Shown here: in pieces, positions 45,270 to 57,425 of the stretch
How positions within the stretch are numbered: position 1 is the stretch's first letter
Layout: each line of letters opens with the position of its first letter
Origin: Ceriagrion tenellum
Taxonomy: Eukaryota > Arthropoda > Insecta > Odonata > Coenagrionidae
Assembly: GCA_963169105.1 (NCBI GenBank)
Contig: OY720641.1
Coordinates: 78,443,496-78,507,495 of the forward strand
DNA: 64,000 nucleotides
Direction of reading: 5' to 3'
Made by a program: the position numbers and the translations under genes
The notes under the pieces: generated by a model
Told to the model about the DNA's origin: nothing
Databases searched by the model: none
The model's input: the letters and a program-made list of their open reading frames with translations, nothing else

Positions 45270-46611
45270 TTCTACCATTAAATTCTTATTCCTTGCCTCG
45301 GGGATAGATACATACATTCAAATGTTGGTTTAGACCTCGGGATACGGTGGGCGGATTAAATTATTGCAATGCATTATGTGATTTTGGTCGGATTCGACGG
45401 TCGCATCCCGCAACTTTGGCAATAAAACTAAACTAATCGCATCGTGTACTGTGAGAGTAAATACGTTATTCGTTCAGTTTTCATTGTCAGTATTGACCAA
45501 CGGATATAGTTGCATAATGTACAGTCTCCAATTTTATGTACTTGGTAACATTTGATTCTGTGTATTTATATTTTTATCTTAAGGTATTGTGACACTTTTT
45601 ACTTTCATTGATTCAAATAGTATTTTTCGAACAGAAGTCGATGCTTTTTCAAGGCAGTAACCATCACAATATTGTTTGAATGAAAAGTTATTCCATTATA
45701 TTAGGTCGAGAATCCTGGAGTTGAGGTTGCATTGGAAACAGGCGAAAATGGTGTCATTATAAATGGCCAATGATGAAGACCGATAGCAATGTATCGCACT
45801 GATTACTGCTGTGATTAACTTGACCAAATATTGGTGAAGGACGTAGCCTCATGGACTCCAACATAAAAAGTGACTAACAAAATTTAAAGCCGCTGATATT
45901 CCCTGTTGCTGAGTGGATTAATTAGATATTTTTAATGGCATACCTAGATTACCCAACTTTGAAGGGACGGTATTAACTTTATGATTCTTACCTATTGGTT
46001 TCAAATTCAGATAATCTAGTAATGAAAATGCAGGGTCAAAATTTTGTCAATGCTCTCATAATATGGTATTTCATTTAGGCCAGGCTATAAAATGATCATC
46101 TAGCAGATTAAAAAAGTAAACTAATTATCGTTTGAGGAAGGTTTGATATTTCCTAAAAAAATTTAAAAGTTAAAATTGAATTGGTAGCATATTATGGATA
46201 ATTACATTTGTAATCAACTTGCCTATAGTGTTTATACGTAAACTTTATGATAGTGCCATGTTCTCATTAAGCCTTACCGTAGCCCATGAAAAAGTATTTC
46301 ATACTTTCTTGATTTGTTTTTGGTTTCCTATTTTCTTGATTGGTTATTTTGGATGGGCCCATATTTCTCGCACATCAGGTCTTTCATCTGTTCCGCTGTG
46401 TGACATTTACGGAAAAGATTAAGTACAAACTTTTTATTCGAGTGAATAGACGAGTAATTTATTAGCGTACCGTTAAGAATTACCCTGTAGTCATGCTTGT
46501 TCATAACCGCAAAAGTAATGTACCTCAGGGAGGTAAAGTTATGCAATAAATTCAGCGATATAAACCTCATTCGAATTAAAAAATCTTAACCATGTATTGG
46601 TACCAAATCAT
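45270..46611. other. No gene recognised
   Basis: AT-rich. A 67-codon frame at 46219-46422 is hydrophobic and not family-like. Confidence 0.45.
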
Positions 46612-46690
46612 TAGCCTTATACCGCACTACTCCCTCCCTCTGCCACACGCCAATGCGGCGGCACGCTGGGAAGAATATAGATATACTCCT
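46612..46690 (+). mobile_element. 3' end of CR1-like LINE, diverged
   Basis: CTGCCACACGCCAATGCGGC, GGCACGC and GGGA-GAATATAGATATA align in order with the 3' UTR end of the LINE at 30330-30390. Only the last ~75 bp is present. Confidence 0.55.
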
Positions 46691-47399
46691 AGCCATAGTT
46701 GAAACAAAAACCTAGAAACCCCATTCCGTAGCTCTGGAAGGATTTGTTTGGAACCGCTTGGAATGATTCGGAGCTCGCAACTCAGGGGCCATGTGGGTGT
46801 ATTTAGTGAGTTTCAACCACTCGTATGAATGGGTCTAAAATCGTTTATTGTGTCTCATATCGGAATATTTAACTCTATCAACACTATTCTGGCGATAAAA
46901 ACTCATTGTGGAAGTCTGCATGAGATTTTACGAGAGGTCAAATACAGCTAAATCTCGAACTTTTCGAGATTGTACCTCGTGACTCTATAGCTACGCGGTC
47001 GATATCATTGCGTGTGGTTTCAAACAAAATCTCCCACTGCCACAGTCGTACCATACCCCACGTAATAAAGTTTCAATTACGAAATTCAGGAGACAAATAA
47101 CAGATGAAGAGGAATTTCCAAGGAATCCCCATTCTGAGGGATCGCGTCGGAAACCTATCGATTTGTTTTTCATATTTCATATAATTTTTACTTTTTTAAG
47201 GGAAATAATTAATTTTAAAATGAAATATATAATTTATTAAGTGAAATATACAATTTATTTGTTTACAATTCGTTTTTCGATGGTCTAAAACTAAGTTGCT
47301 GGATCATTAATATACTTATTTAAGGCTTCTTTTGTTTCTACTGTTTAAATTTTAAGAATTGTATTTCCATTATGACAAGGAGAACCGCGTTAGTGAAGA
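46691..47399. other. No gene recognised
   Basis: AT-rich spacer without accepted features. Confidence 0.45.
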
Positions 47400-47890
47400 A
47401 ACAATTTAGTTATAGGAGTCAGCTGAAGAATGAGACTAGTTAGAACATGACAACGAGGGCTCAAGAAGAGCTTGATGTGGATTGTAGCTTTGTATGGGAG
47501 AGGAACGTGGAGTCTGGGAACGGGAAACGAGAATGGATTGAAGGATTTCGAGATGTGGGTGTGGAGGAGGATGCAGAAGTGGCGATGGTCCGCAATGAAG
47601 ACAAACTAGGAAGTGCTTGGTATGGTAGGTGAGAAAAAGAAAGGCTTTGGATGAGATCAGGGGGATGCAGGGTAAGTGGCTTGAAGGGGTGATGAGAGGC
47701 AGTAGGCTACTAACGCCGCGATAGAAGGCAAGCGGGGAATCGGAATGAGTAAAATAGTATTTAACGAAAAGATTAAGAAAGGTATGAAATATGCGGAGAT
47801 GAAGAAAGAAATAACAATGAGAGATATGGTCCTTAACGTGTGAAAATCAGAAGGTTTTTCTCTGACATTCAATGAAGCCTACCTTTCCCC
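47400..47890 (+). mobile_element. LINE tail, family E (RT C-terminal region, decayed)
   Basis: One plus-strand frame reads ALYGRGTWSLG, then LKDFEMWVWRRMQK, then a stop and EVLGMVGEK. Later, in another frame, are KYAEMKKEITMRD and FNEAYLSP near the end. These match the usual order YGSETW-L ... FEMWVWRRM ... EVL-V-EKR ... Y-EMKR of arthropod LINE pol proteins. The frame open at 47447-47632 is a shifted shadow of this region. Stops and frameshifts show it is dead. Confidence 0.75.
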
Positions 47891-48095
47891 GTAGATTAAT
47901 ATTATAATAATGGTATGAAAAGAGAAAAATCTCGCTCAAACTACCTTAATCAGATCAGTAATTGCGTATTTTGTGGACTACTAGCTTTAGCTCACGGGTT
48001 AATCGAAAAATTTATGCTCTGATTTAGCATTCATTTGCATTCGAAGAGCACTTAAGTACGAATTTCCCCTGCTCTAACCATTATTTTGCTAACCG
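47891..48095. other. Spacer
   Basis: AT-rich, no accepted feature. Confidence 0.4.
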
Positions 48096-48720
48096 GGCTT
48101 TATTGAGTCCCATTGCAGAAGTTATCGTCTCAGCTGGAGCATTGATTTGCGGCGCCCCGAGTCGTAGAGAGAGCAAGGTCGATCGTTCCGTTACCCGGCA
48201 GTCAGCGCGGCTTTCATTCCGCTTTGCAGCGCTGCGTTTACGTCGAGGGCCGTCCAATCAGTGGAGAAAAAGTATCGACACCTTTCACTCCTTATCCCCT
48301 TTTTTGTTTTATTCCTGCCGGAGAGAAGTCCCTTTCCGGGAAGATGGAAGGAGAGGAGAAGGCAATCCATTCCCCCTCCTTCCCCCTCAAACTTTCGTCC
48401 CTCTTTGACACTCCCCCGACCTCCCTCAGGACGCTACAGCCGACCGGGTGGAGTCTTAGACTTAATTCACCCCTCTTTATTATTCTTTTTTTATTTTATT
48501 TTCGGAGGCCGTTGTGGGATAAAAGCAAATACTTACCTTTCTCTTTTTTGCGAGCGAGCGCGTCCCGGGCCCTTTTGTCTGCTTCGTTGGGAAACGGGAT
48601 GAAGTGGGAACGACTGTGAAATGGTTAGTGGGGTATTTATTTTTTTAAACTCGGATACAACGATTAGAAGCGGCTGTCGGGACCGTTTTGGGACGGCGGC
48701 AGTGGTTTTGCAGAAGGCGT
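48096..48720. other. GC-rich, CpG-containing island
   Basis: CG dinucleotides are frequent at 48140-48260 (for example GCGGCGCCCCGAGTCG), with a CCAATCAG box at about 48254. Frames are open in all three plus phases, which reflects composition, so no CDS is called. It may be a promoter or first exon of a gene outside the window, or a decayed element. Confidence 0.45.
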
Positions 48721-49104
48721 TCACCGTTACTACTGTGGTTTCCACAGTCTAGTAGTTAAATTTTCGTGAATCTTTTTTATTTATTTATAATTGACATTGG
48801 TGGTTCATTAAGAAGGGAATGTTTTCTTTTTTAAAAGAGATGTTATGAAGTATTTTCAATATGGCGGCTTGGAATTGTGCTGGCAATTTCTGTGAAGAAC
48901 TGGCTTAATGCTCATTTAGCCGAATGCCCTTAGCTTTTCATATGGGCCTTCAACTCTACGCTTGCCCCCCTGCTATTGACTCATTGGCTTTTGTTTTTTT
49001 CTCTTGGTCGGAGCAGTCAATAATTCGGTTGGGCAGAGTTCGGCTGACTTACAATGCGAGTTACTCGTGCACATTTTCATGGGATTAATATGGGGGTTTG
49101 TTAA
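48721..49104. other. Spacer
   Basis: No accepted feature. Confidence 0.4.
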
Positions 49105-49545
49105 ATTATTCGTGTGTAGCGATATACTGTATAAATTGGAAGCATGGTCCATTGGAAAAACTGACCAGAAAAGACTAGAAGCCTTCGAAATCTGGTGCTG
49201 GTGGAGGATGCTGAAGATATAATGGACGGACAAAATAAATAAACAATTATTAATTGTACAGAAGAGTAGAAGAGGAAATAACCATATGGAAATCCATACA
49301 GAAACAAAGAACAAGATGGATTGGAGACACCCTGAGACACAATGGGTTAGTGAAGAACATATGTGGAGGCAAAATAGAGGGAAAAGTCCCCAGAGGAAGA
49401 CCCAGGAATAAGTTCATGGACCAAATAAAGAGGAAAGGAGATAGGAATAGATACCAGGAGGTAAGGGAACTAGCATTAGATAGGAAAAGGTGGAGGGCTG
49501 CAGTCAACCAATCTTAGGATTGAACGACCAATGATTAATATGGTG
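49105..49545 (+). mobile_element. LINE tail, family B copy 3
   Basis: The plus strand encodes AWSIGKTDQKRLEAFEIWC and WTDKI, then after a short frame change VYRRVEEE (with M in place of V), WIGDTLRHNGLVK, KVPRGRPRN, KFMDQIKRK and WRAAVNQS before the stop. It matches the copy at 14874-15315 block by block but is better preserved. The 3' end is CTTAGGATTGAACGACC, followed by a short ATTAATATGG. It is 5'-truncated near 49105, so the RT core is absent. Confidence 0.87.
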
Positions 49546-50639
49546 GATATATATTACTCTCTATCTCAAACTATGCATATGGGGACTTTTAATGCTATCA
49601 AAACTTTGTTGTTTCCATCATTGCAATATGCTGAAGAGATTCGTTGAATATTACTTTCTTCATAAAAAACTAATATCAGCATCTCGTTTCCATGCATTAT
49701 GCCATCTTCAAAAAATGAATTTCATTAAACATAAGTAACAATCAATCCATTTTCTAATGATTTCTTCGCGTTTTGCAACGCGATTAGAATATAATGAGTT
49801 ATGTGACTCTCTTTTCTATAATTTTGTGATATCTACAATAGAAACTACGAATTTCGTCATATTTCAGTCAGGTAGTCTATAATAGCTTTGAAAAGTTATG
49901 TTGAAAATTCTAATGCGCTGACTCATTAATTTCAAATGACTGTTTTCGTTTGTACGTAATTTTTCATATTGATGCATTATTGAAACTGTCTGGGTAAACA
50001 GTGCATAGGTCACCCAATTCCACACCTATGGAGCCAAAATCTTGCTTTCTTAGCCGAATAACTCAGTATTATTTTTCTTCAAGCAGCGGAAACCCTGAAT
50101 GAAAGTACTTGGCTAGAATCCTGCATAACGAAGTTGTGCTCGATATTTTTCACTGAAGCAACAGAAAATTAGATTGTGGCCGGGGTGATCATACCTAAAA
50201 CTCTATTCAGTACGGTACACGTAGCTTTTATTTCATGTGCAGCGCTTTCAAATAGTTACATAATCACTTAGTGCAAAGGAAGAAAGGTACTGCGCCGGAA
50301 TGGAAGCAACGATGGTTGAACAAAATGAATTTCAAATAATTTCTGAGACCTGTTGATAAAATCGCAAAAAGTTCAGTCAATCGCACTCTTTTTCCCTAAT
50401 TCGCTATTAAAAAATCATATTAGTTGACCTGGAAATCTCAGTTTTTGATAACACACGTTGTTCATTTATGCCTTCAAGTCACTAATTGTTATCAATCACT
50501 GGTTGTAATGCATTATTTCTAAAATAGATTTGTGATATTTGGCTGAACGGCTGCCTTTACGGCTTGAGGGAGTCGGAGATGATAAAGAGACGACAGGAGA
50601 AAACTATTTCATTCGCTTCACATTTTAGGCATCCCGGAA
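49546..50639. other. No gene recognised
   Basis: AT-rich, no accepted feature. Confidence 0.45.
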
Positions 50640-51420
50640 TTATTTAAATGAGAAAGAACGGCGAGTATAATGTAATGAGAAGGGTAGGAGACGAAATCGT
50701 GGGTTGGCGAAGGAGTGAGAGACCAGAGGGCGAACTTTGCGCCGGTGAAAAGTAAAGGATGGAGAATGGAGAGAGGGAGAAAGAGTGTGGGGAGGAAGAG
50801 GGAAAAACATCCCCGCCTAATGCAGCAGATGATGTTAGCATGAGATAGAGCACGGGAGAAGCTCTCTTGTCGGCAGGGAGGGAGGTCTGAAGGGGTGGTG
50901 GAGTAGGGGATAGTGAAAGGGTTGTGGTCTTTGGAGTGAGGGAGAGAGAGAGAGAGAGGGAGAGAGAGACAGAGAGAGGCGGTTATATGGTTTGGAGTGA
51001 GGGAGTGGATGTGGGCTCAGCTGAGTGCGGTCAAGGGTGCAGAGGAAGGAGGCGGCGGCAACTTGGGGACGGGGCCGCGAGGATACGTGCGACCCTGGGT
51101 GTGGTGGGCGAGGAAGGCGATCGCTGGGTCAGGAGAGGATGGAGAGAACTAAGAGAGGGAAGTGCTGACGGACCAGGTTTATGAATCCTCCCAGAGTATA
51201 CCTCTTTTTAATTTTTTTATTATTTTAATGAGTAGAAACGCTCGGGCTTGATCCATTTGGGTCCTCTTCCTCGAGAGAGCCCCCCTCTCTGCTCTGTGTG
51301 GAGCCCAAGGGATTTCTCTAATAATCTACCGGCCGCAAATACGGCGCCGTTCCTTCCCCGACCTAAGTACCCTCGGGCATCCGAATGGGGGAAGTTCGAT
51401 TTTTTTTAACGGCTTTATTC
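50640..51420. other. Purine-rich and GC-rich region with (GA)n microsatellite
   Basis: The plus strand is G/A-dominated from 50640 to about 51180, including a GAGAGA tract at 50938-50975. A GC-richer part with GGCCGCAAATACGGCGCCG follows near 51330. The frame at 50924-51184 is R/E/G-rich because of this composition. No gene is called. Confidence 0.6.
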
Positions 51421-51551
51421 AGGATGGATCAGGTGGGAAGGACCCGTTTTACATCGAATCACTGCTTAATAATCTCAGATTTATAATTTTAGATGAGATT
51501 TTAGTCATATATATCGAATTCTCAGGCTTCACTTGGTGGAACAACATTGTG
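51421..51551. other. Spacer
   Basis: No feature recognised. Confidence 0.4.
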
Positions 51552-51726
51552 ATGGTTTATAAATAAATTCACCTAGTAATGTTCCACAGTAATTTTTATT
51601 ATTCCCACTCAGGTTTCGACTCAAGGTTTTCACTAGATTTCGACTTAAATTGAGTTGAAAACAAGTTCGGAATAATAAAAATGATAGTGGAACATTACTA
51701 AATGAATTTATTTACCAACCATCGAG
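51552..51726. mobile_element. Foldback element 2 (inverted repeat, ~175 bp)
   Basis: GATGGTTTATAAATAAATTC at the left pairs with GAATTTATTTACCAACCATC at the right with one small gap. The arms continue through TAGTAATGTTCCAC/GTGGAACATTACTA and TTTTTATTATTCC/GGAATAATAAAAA. The inner part carries GTCGAAACCTGAG on the minus strand and GAAAACAAGTTCGG on the plus strand. The arm segment GTGGAAC-TTACTA resembles GTGTGGAATTTACTA of foldback element 1, so the two are probably related. Confidence 0.88.
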
Positions 51727-53410
51727 ATTTTAGTCTCTTACTTCAGTAGCGTATAAATTTCCCCGCTAGTCGACTGTGGCCCTCGTCCACATTAACTCCG
51801 TTTCAAATTTTCGTGGCCAATTGCTCCAGAAATCTGTTCCCATATAGGCTTTTACTTCACCGATAATTTAATTTGATTGTTGACACCTCATTACTTAGGT
51901 AATTGATTATGGGGCGTTGCATCAACTGTTCTAGGTTACAGCACCAGAATGCTGAATGCATACATTAGGCAACCAATAAGACTGTGAGCAAGCAGCAGGA
52001 AGCAACTTGAGTGATCTGGAATAAAAATCAAGTGTATCGGTAGTGTTTATCAAGGTAAATATTTATGAATCTGTTCAATTATTCACTAGTTATTTTCATA
52101 GAAAATCAGTTAAGCTGGTTTTCTTTTGTATTTCAGAATATATTTTTGACGCAAAATCTCTACATTGTTAGTATAAATTATATCCTTAACCGATACGTAA
52201 TATTTTGTTTGATATTTCTTCTTTATAATACGAGTGCTTATTTGCTTTCAAGTTTATTTTATTTTCAATTTCCTCTTTAACCGATTCTGGGATCTTTGTC
52301 TTTTTTCTCTCTAAAGCTGCTACAACAATGTCATCATGTGTTATCATTATTTCATTATCATTTAATCACCCTAAAGCAATATATTTCTTTTCTCCTGATC
52401 CTTTAACTTTTATAATTGAAACCTATTCTTGATCCTTTAACTTTTATCATGAGTAAATGCTGCCATATCTTGCGAGAATCTCAGCATATACACTGATTGA
52501 AGCTTGCTGTAATCTTTTCAACGTATGTCAGTAGTTTTGTCAATGCGTTTATAAAACTTCACGGAGGAATTTCCTTGAGTGCAGATTACAGGAGATGGAT
52601 CACTCATTCTTTGCTAATAATAACTTAATGACTTAAATTATTGGCACTTCTTCGCTGTCAGTACTCTCAAGGATTTCTAATTGAAATTTTCTTCTTCTTC
52701 TTCTCCTTTTTCGACTAACAATAACCCCTTATGCAGTGAACTGCATTATGGGGAACATTTTGCGGTAGTAAAAACACTTTTTTTAGATTTTACTGGAGGA
52801 GGGGTTGATTGGATGTGTCGCTACATTATCCTGAATAAACACAGCCTTGAGAGGAATTTGAAAACATCAAAATTGGAGGTCATTCGGTGTATAACCACGA
52901 TTCAAATATAAATAAATAATCTAAGGTGACTTCTACTATTTTTAACCAAAGCTTTAGTTAATGAATTCTAATTTTTTTGCCGATTATTTATTTTATTGCA
53001 AAGAAGGTTATTGTGCATTTGATCTGTGGTAAAATTTCTCTTGCTTGTAAAATGAACAAATTTTTCTCAAAACTCACTCTTAATCATTTCGATCTGCCGA
53101 CGATTTCTCTCGGTAAATACCTATATAATGGACATTATTGTGATATTTGTACCGCGTCAGCCACTCATCGCTGGCTGGGAATTCTTCTCATCGGTCGGTT
53201 TACTTGTAGATATTTTTATTGCTTTTTCCTTTAAAATATGACCAATGAAAGGAGTCCTACACCAGCGTTGTTGAGTAAGCTACACCCACAAGGAACCATT
53301 CACTACTTCATTGTCTGCTTTCCTGATTTTGCACCTCTCTGGCTGAACTTTTTCAGCTTCCACTAAAACTGTGATTTATTTAATAATGTTCTGATATTGT
53401 CATTAATTAC
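51727..53410. other. No gene recognised; short duplicated 33-mer
   Basis: AT-rich. GATCCTTTAACTTTTAT occurs at about 52398 and 52433. Open frames at 52065, 52681 and 52977 are not family-like. Confidence 0.45.
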
Positions 53411-53450
53411 CGAGCTTGTTTGCAACGCATTTGCGTTGCAAACAAGCTTG
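53411..53450. repeat. Perfect 17-bp palindromic hairpin
   Basis: AGCTTGTTTGCAACGCA at 53413-53429 and its exact inverse at 53432-53448 are separated by two bases. Confidence 0.95.
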
Positions 53451-53459
53451 ATGACTAAC

Positions 53460-54430
53460 ACTTGACGTCGCGAGTGAATTGACTGCGAATGGTCGGCGGA
53501 GACGAGAGAAAATAACAACCACCTTAGCCAGTTTGATTAACTTCAAACAGGAACATTTATAGAACAAACAAGTATTACAATTGAAAGCAAGCCCGTAGGC
53601 TAAATACCGTAGGCTTTATATATAGAAGACGATCACAGGTCATCACTCCAGCAGGTCCTTTCTCGCTCGCGGTCAGTTTCAAAAGACGCCGGGCCCAGCG
53701 TAGAGACGACTTGGCTGGCGATTGAGGGGAGTCAGATGACCTGCGCAGGAGAGCGGGGAGTAGGGGAATCCTTGTCGGGTCGTGGATTGGCGGAGGAAAT
53801 GGCGCTAGCGTTGAATCGGTCAGATTAGAGTGGACCTCTATCACTTTGACTGTGGACAAAGTGAGCTGATTGCTCCATAGTGGACAGCGAACGCGAGACA
53901 GCGAACCGCGAGGCCAAATGAGCGAGGGATGGGCGTTCGCGAGTTTTTTGGCGATAAGTGGTTGAAACGTGCGTACAGGCCCGGGAAGTGCGGTGGAGTT
54001 TTAAAGGCAGACAGAAAACTCAGGTTGAAAAACAAATGTAATTTATTAACAAAAAAAAACAAGAACGGTCGTTAAAAAATCCCCCCCGAATTTTGACCGG
54101 CTGGTAGAAAACAAGCAGACTCCGGATATAAGGGGAGGTAGAAAGTTTTGGGTAGGTTGTATACCTTGGCTGCGGAAGTAGCGGTGGTCTTGAAAAAGGT
54201 GCCGTGGGTCCGTCTCTCGGGAGCAGCTTTTTCCGCGTCGAACACTCGACGAGAGCCTCACCAAAGCAATGCCCAATGGACAACGATGCTTTATATATCT
54301 GGGGTCCATTTGCCACCAGGTATGATAGGCCCCTATTGACCGGTGTCTTGCCCGGTACTGTGACGGAGGATTACACCACTCGCCAAGCTGCCCCACAGAT
54401 ACCCTCAGAGTGAGGGTATCGGTGATAGAG
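53460..54430 (-). mobile_element. Candidate LTR-like region(s), minus strand
   Basis: A GC-rich block whose minus strand shows pol II-type signals. A TATA box (ATATATAAAG) lies at about 54298-54288, and about 245 bases downstream a poly(A) signal TTAATAAATTACATTTG followed by a T-rich stretch lies at 54047-54030. Upstream, TGTGGGGCAGC begins near 54398 as an LTR would. A second TATATATAAAG lies at 53623-53612. No PBS, gag-pol or second matching LTR is seen, so a solo LTR, two unrelated ones, or a host promoter are all possible. The open frames on both strands here are not accepted as genes. Confidence 0.35.
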
Positions 54431-54990
54431 GAAGAAACTCCTTCGTGATAGAGGAAGGAGTTTGGGTAAGTAGGAAGGGCAAGAAAGAGAAATGGTTCAA
54501 TAGACGGGGTGAGAAGATGTTGAACGCATGCTGTGCAAACAATTGTCGGCCTGTATGTGTAAAAATCAAGAGGAAATTTGAATTAATCAAAATAACACTT
54601 TTTACACAGTGAAATATAACATAGTGAAAATGTTACAAAGTCATATTGATTTGATCATAATGAATTTTTACCTATTTATGCCAAATACTAAATAATACAA
54701 GAGAATTTTTACTCTTCCGCATTGTAAAATTACCTAAACCAGAGTAAATCCCCTAATAACAGTAATTTCAGATGGCGCCAAGTGATGCAGCCTTTGACTT
54801 CTCCTCCAACACACTGAGTTCTGAGCTTTTAATGATCTCCAGATAGCATCGAGTACTCGTGTCACTTGAATCCTGGGATGCATGATAGGAAACCAATGAT
54901 CAGCACTCCTATCTTACCAAGTTTATTTTAAATCATTTATTCTTTTGTAAATAATTAGGATAAAATATGAGGAAGAGATTTCCCGCCTCT
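54431..54990. other. No gene recognised; short local repeats
   Basis: GTGATAGAGGAAG occurs twice about 25 bp apart near 54422 and 54447. Otherwise AT-rich. Confidence 0.45.
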
Positions 54991-55260
54991 GTTACGGGAT
55001 TCCAGGAATTGGGTTAGCTATTATCGATGCGCTGGAGGCAGCCAATTGGCGGCCTGTTCAGAATGAAGGCTGCACTCCGCCTCTCCGGTTAAAGTGGCTG
55101 CGAATTGATCGAGTGCGCTGTGAGCAACTTTCGTGTTTCGAGGCGATTGAGGCGAGAGTGTAGCAATTTGCTGCGCTATTTTCCGCGGATTTGGAGAAAC
55201 TCACAAACTTTCGTGAGATACCACAGGATTTGAAGTTTGCGGCGTGGTTCGGAGACTCAA
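54991..55260. other. GC-richer patch, unrecognised
   Basis: About 250 bp of raised GC without a long open frame (for example CAGCCAATTGGCGGCCTG near 55040). It could be a regulatory element or an old repeat. Confidence 0.35.
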
Positions 55261-56690
55261 CTTCCTTTATTAGTGCTCACTAGTATTTTAGGAATTTCAT
55301 ATCCCCACCGATTCCAGGATTTCAATGAGATGAAACTTTTAATCCCCTAGTAGTTAACTTTGCGGACTCAAATATATCCGCTCCTGCTCATTGGGAATTA
55401 AAGAGCTTTATCGTATCGAAATAAATATATCTATACTCGTGAGTATCGATACTTATCTCGTCAAAAACTGATACTAAATGAACATTTTACCTTCTTTTTT
55501 GCTGTCGATCCATAATTTCTATATTATTATTATTATTGATTGTAGATTGACCAATTATCATTATAGATTGTACATTGAGCAAAGCGGAACGGCAGTGTTT
55601 TGTGGGGTTGGAGAGAAACGGGAGGTGAATTCTCGTAGAAAATTGATTCCCTGGGGAAGGGCAACAATCGTCCGTCCTTTCCAATGGACTGGTAAAGTCG
55701 TAACATTAGCCATTCCTAGTCAACAGTTTTACTTTCCAAACAACTTCAGACAGCCGATAAAATCTTTTGCAGTTTGAATTGTAAGGTAAATTTAGAAATA
55801 AATTCATTTCATCATTATAATACTCTGGAAAGGATGATAAATATATTGACCTATGAGTAGACGCAAAAAATTGTATTCTCTGGAAGCAAAATCCTCCACC
55901 TCTTTTATTTCCTTCGGCGTTACAACCGAAGTTCTAATTTGTATTCCATTACTGCTTCACCAGCGATCATTTTATAGAGGGTGCTGCTTGAAAACGATGA
56001 GTTAAAAGTTAAATTACAGCCCAAGAAAAAAATCTGTGGATGATTAATCCGAATTTCATATAAAAGTGCGGTTAAAAAAAGATTAGGTGACGTGAAATTC
56101 GAGTTCGATAGCCATTATTACATATTTATTAAGAGCTACGGAAAAAGAACTTCGTTGTTACCGTAGAAGAATTCCCGAGTCGGTTGTTATGGTAAGTAAA
56201 ATAGATAATGGAGTATTAGGAAGCGACATTCTTGAATTCCATGCGCGCGATTGAGGATGTTGTTAGCATTTCCCGTTGTTGAGGTAACCTAGATTGTCCA
56301 GAGTCGCATTTCGGAAACGAACGTGTTTATCCGGCAACGCCTACAATAAGCAGGACTTAATGTGTGACCTAGTTTGAGAAAAAGTTCTTCAATTATCAAC
56401 GCACGTGTGCCAATTACAAGCGGATTAATTCCAGTGCAGATTTATTCTGTGTATAAATGATGTGTGTTTTCACAAATATCATTATATAACTTTGTTATAC
56501 TGGTTTATGCACGTTTTTTTTTGGAAAATTTTCTATTAAGTGCCATTTTTTTCTATGTATGATCCATATTATGCCCTGAGTGATGACTAAATAGTTACGA
56601 TTTGTAAGACGCAGGCTGTGGGAGCAAATTTCGTTGAAGAAAATGAGTGAAACCTCCTCTGCCGGATTAAATATATTTCCACCGAGCTAG
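55261..56690. other. No gene accepted; one 99-codon ORF
   Basis: The frame at 55478-55777 (+) starts with an AT-rich hydrophobic stretch, then a polar part (REVNSRRKLIPWGRATI). No domain is recognised and there is no supporting context. Confidence 0.4.
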
Positions 56691-57425
56691 ATCTCCATTC
56701 CCTTCTATTTGAACGCGAAATTAACGACGCTTTAAAAACGTTACTGCGACGGTGATATGAGATGCGAACTTTGTTTTCTCAGGAATTCCTTCAGAAACGT
56801 TTTTATTTGCCGTGGAGAATTCTCAAATCCGCTCTTCGTCTCTCTTTCTAATACCACGTGCGGGGAAGTATCTGAATAAGCGAGCGATGAAGCTTAAGTC
56901 GGAAATCCTAGAGAGGGGGACGTCCCGACCGTTTTAATTATCGTCCCCTAGCCGTCGCTCGTTCGTCACGTGACTCGCGTGCATCTCGCTGCGGGAGGAA
57001 GAGTGGGGAGTCGATGCGGGCTCGACCGACTCGCGGATTTACGGCGAAAAAGCGCGCGGCACGAGGCGGCGGGAGGGTTATTCATATTCCGCCTCACTCG
57101 TTTCACATCAGTGCCGCCCCATCGCGGCTCGCATTAATAACGCGCCGATGGGGCGAGAGACACGGGGTCCGTTTAGCATTTAGGACCGACCGGAGAGGCT
57201 GCTCCCTGTTCGGCTCCTGTGGGCTGCGGGATGGAATAGGGGAAGCTGGGAAGGGATGGCTTAAATTCCTCGGATCCATGGAACTCGACATCCCAGACAA
57301 AAGCTCCGCAATCTCCCCCCCACTCTCCTCTCCTCTCAGGACGTGTGACCATGCATGGCTTTCAGCGGTGTGGCGTTCGGTTTCCCTTCTGCTCGGTTCT
57401 CGTGGGCCAAAGTGATGTTTAACGA
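56691..57425. other. CpG-rich island with inverted repeat
   Basis: This is the densest run of CG dinucleotides in the window (about 56930-57200), containing CACGTGACTCGCGTGC and AAAAAGCGCGCGGCACGAGG. CGCCCCATCG at about 57115 and CGATGGGGCG at about 57144 form an inverted repeat. Frames are open on both strands (57014-57415 plus, 57103-57444 minus), consistent with low stop density in GC-rich DNA. Promoter or first-exon DNA of a nearby gene is the most attractive reading, but no TATA, start codon context or splice donor is convincing. Confidence 0.5.

Noticed and set aside
48103..48619. ORFs of 101-131 codons in the GC-rich island
   Set aside because: Three plus-strand phases are open together, as expected from few stop codons in GC-rich DNA; no domain or start context.
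49250..49507. Minus-strand ORFs over the LINE tail
   Set aside because: Shadows of the plus-strand LINE coding region.
55478..55777. 99-codon ORF as a gene
   Set aside because: AT-driven hydrophobic start, no family match, no splice or promoter support.
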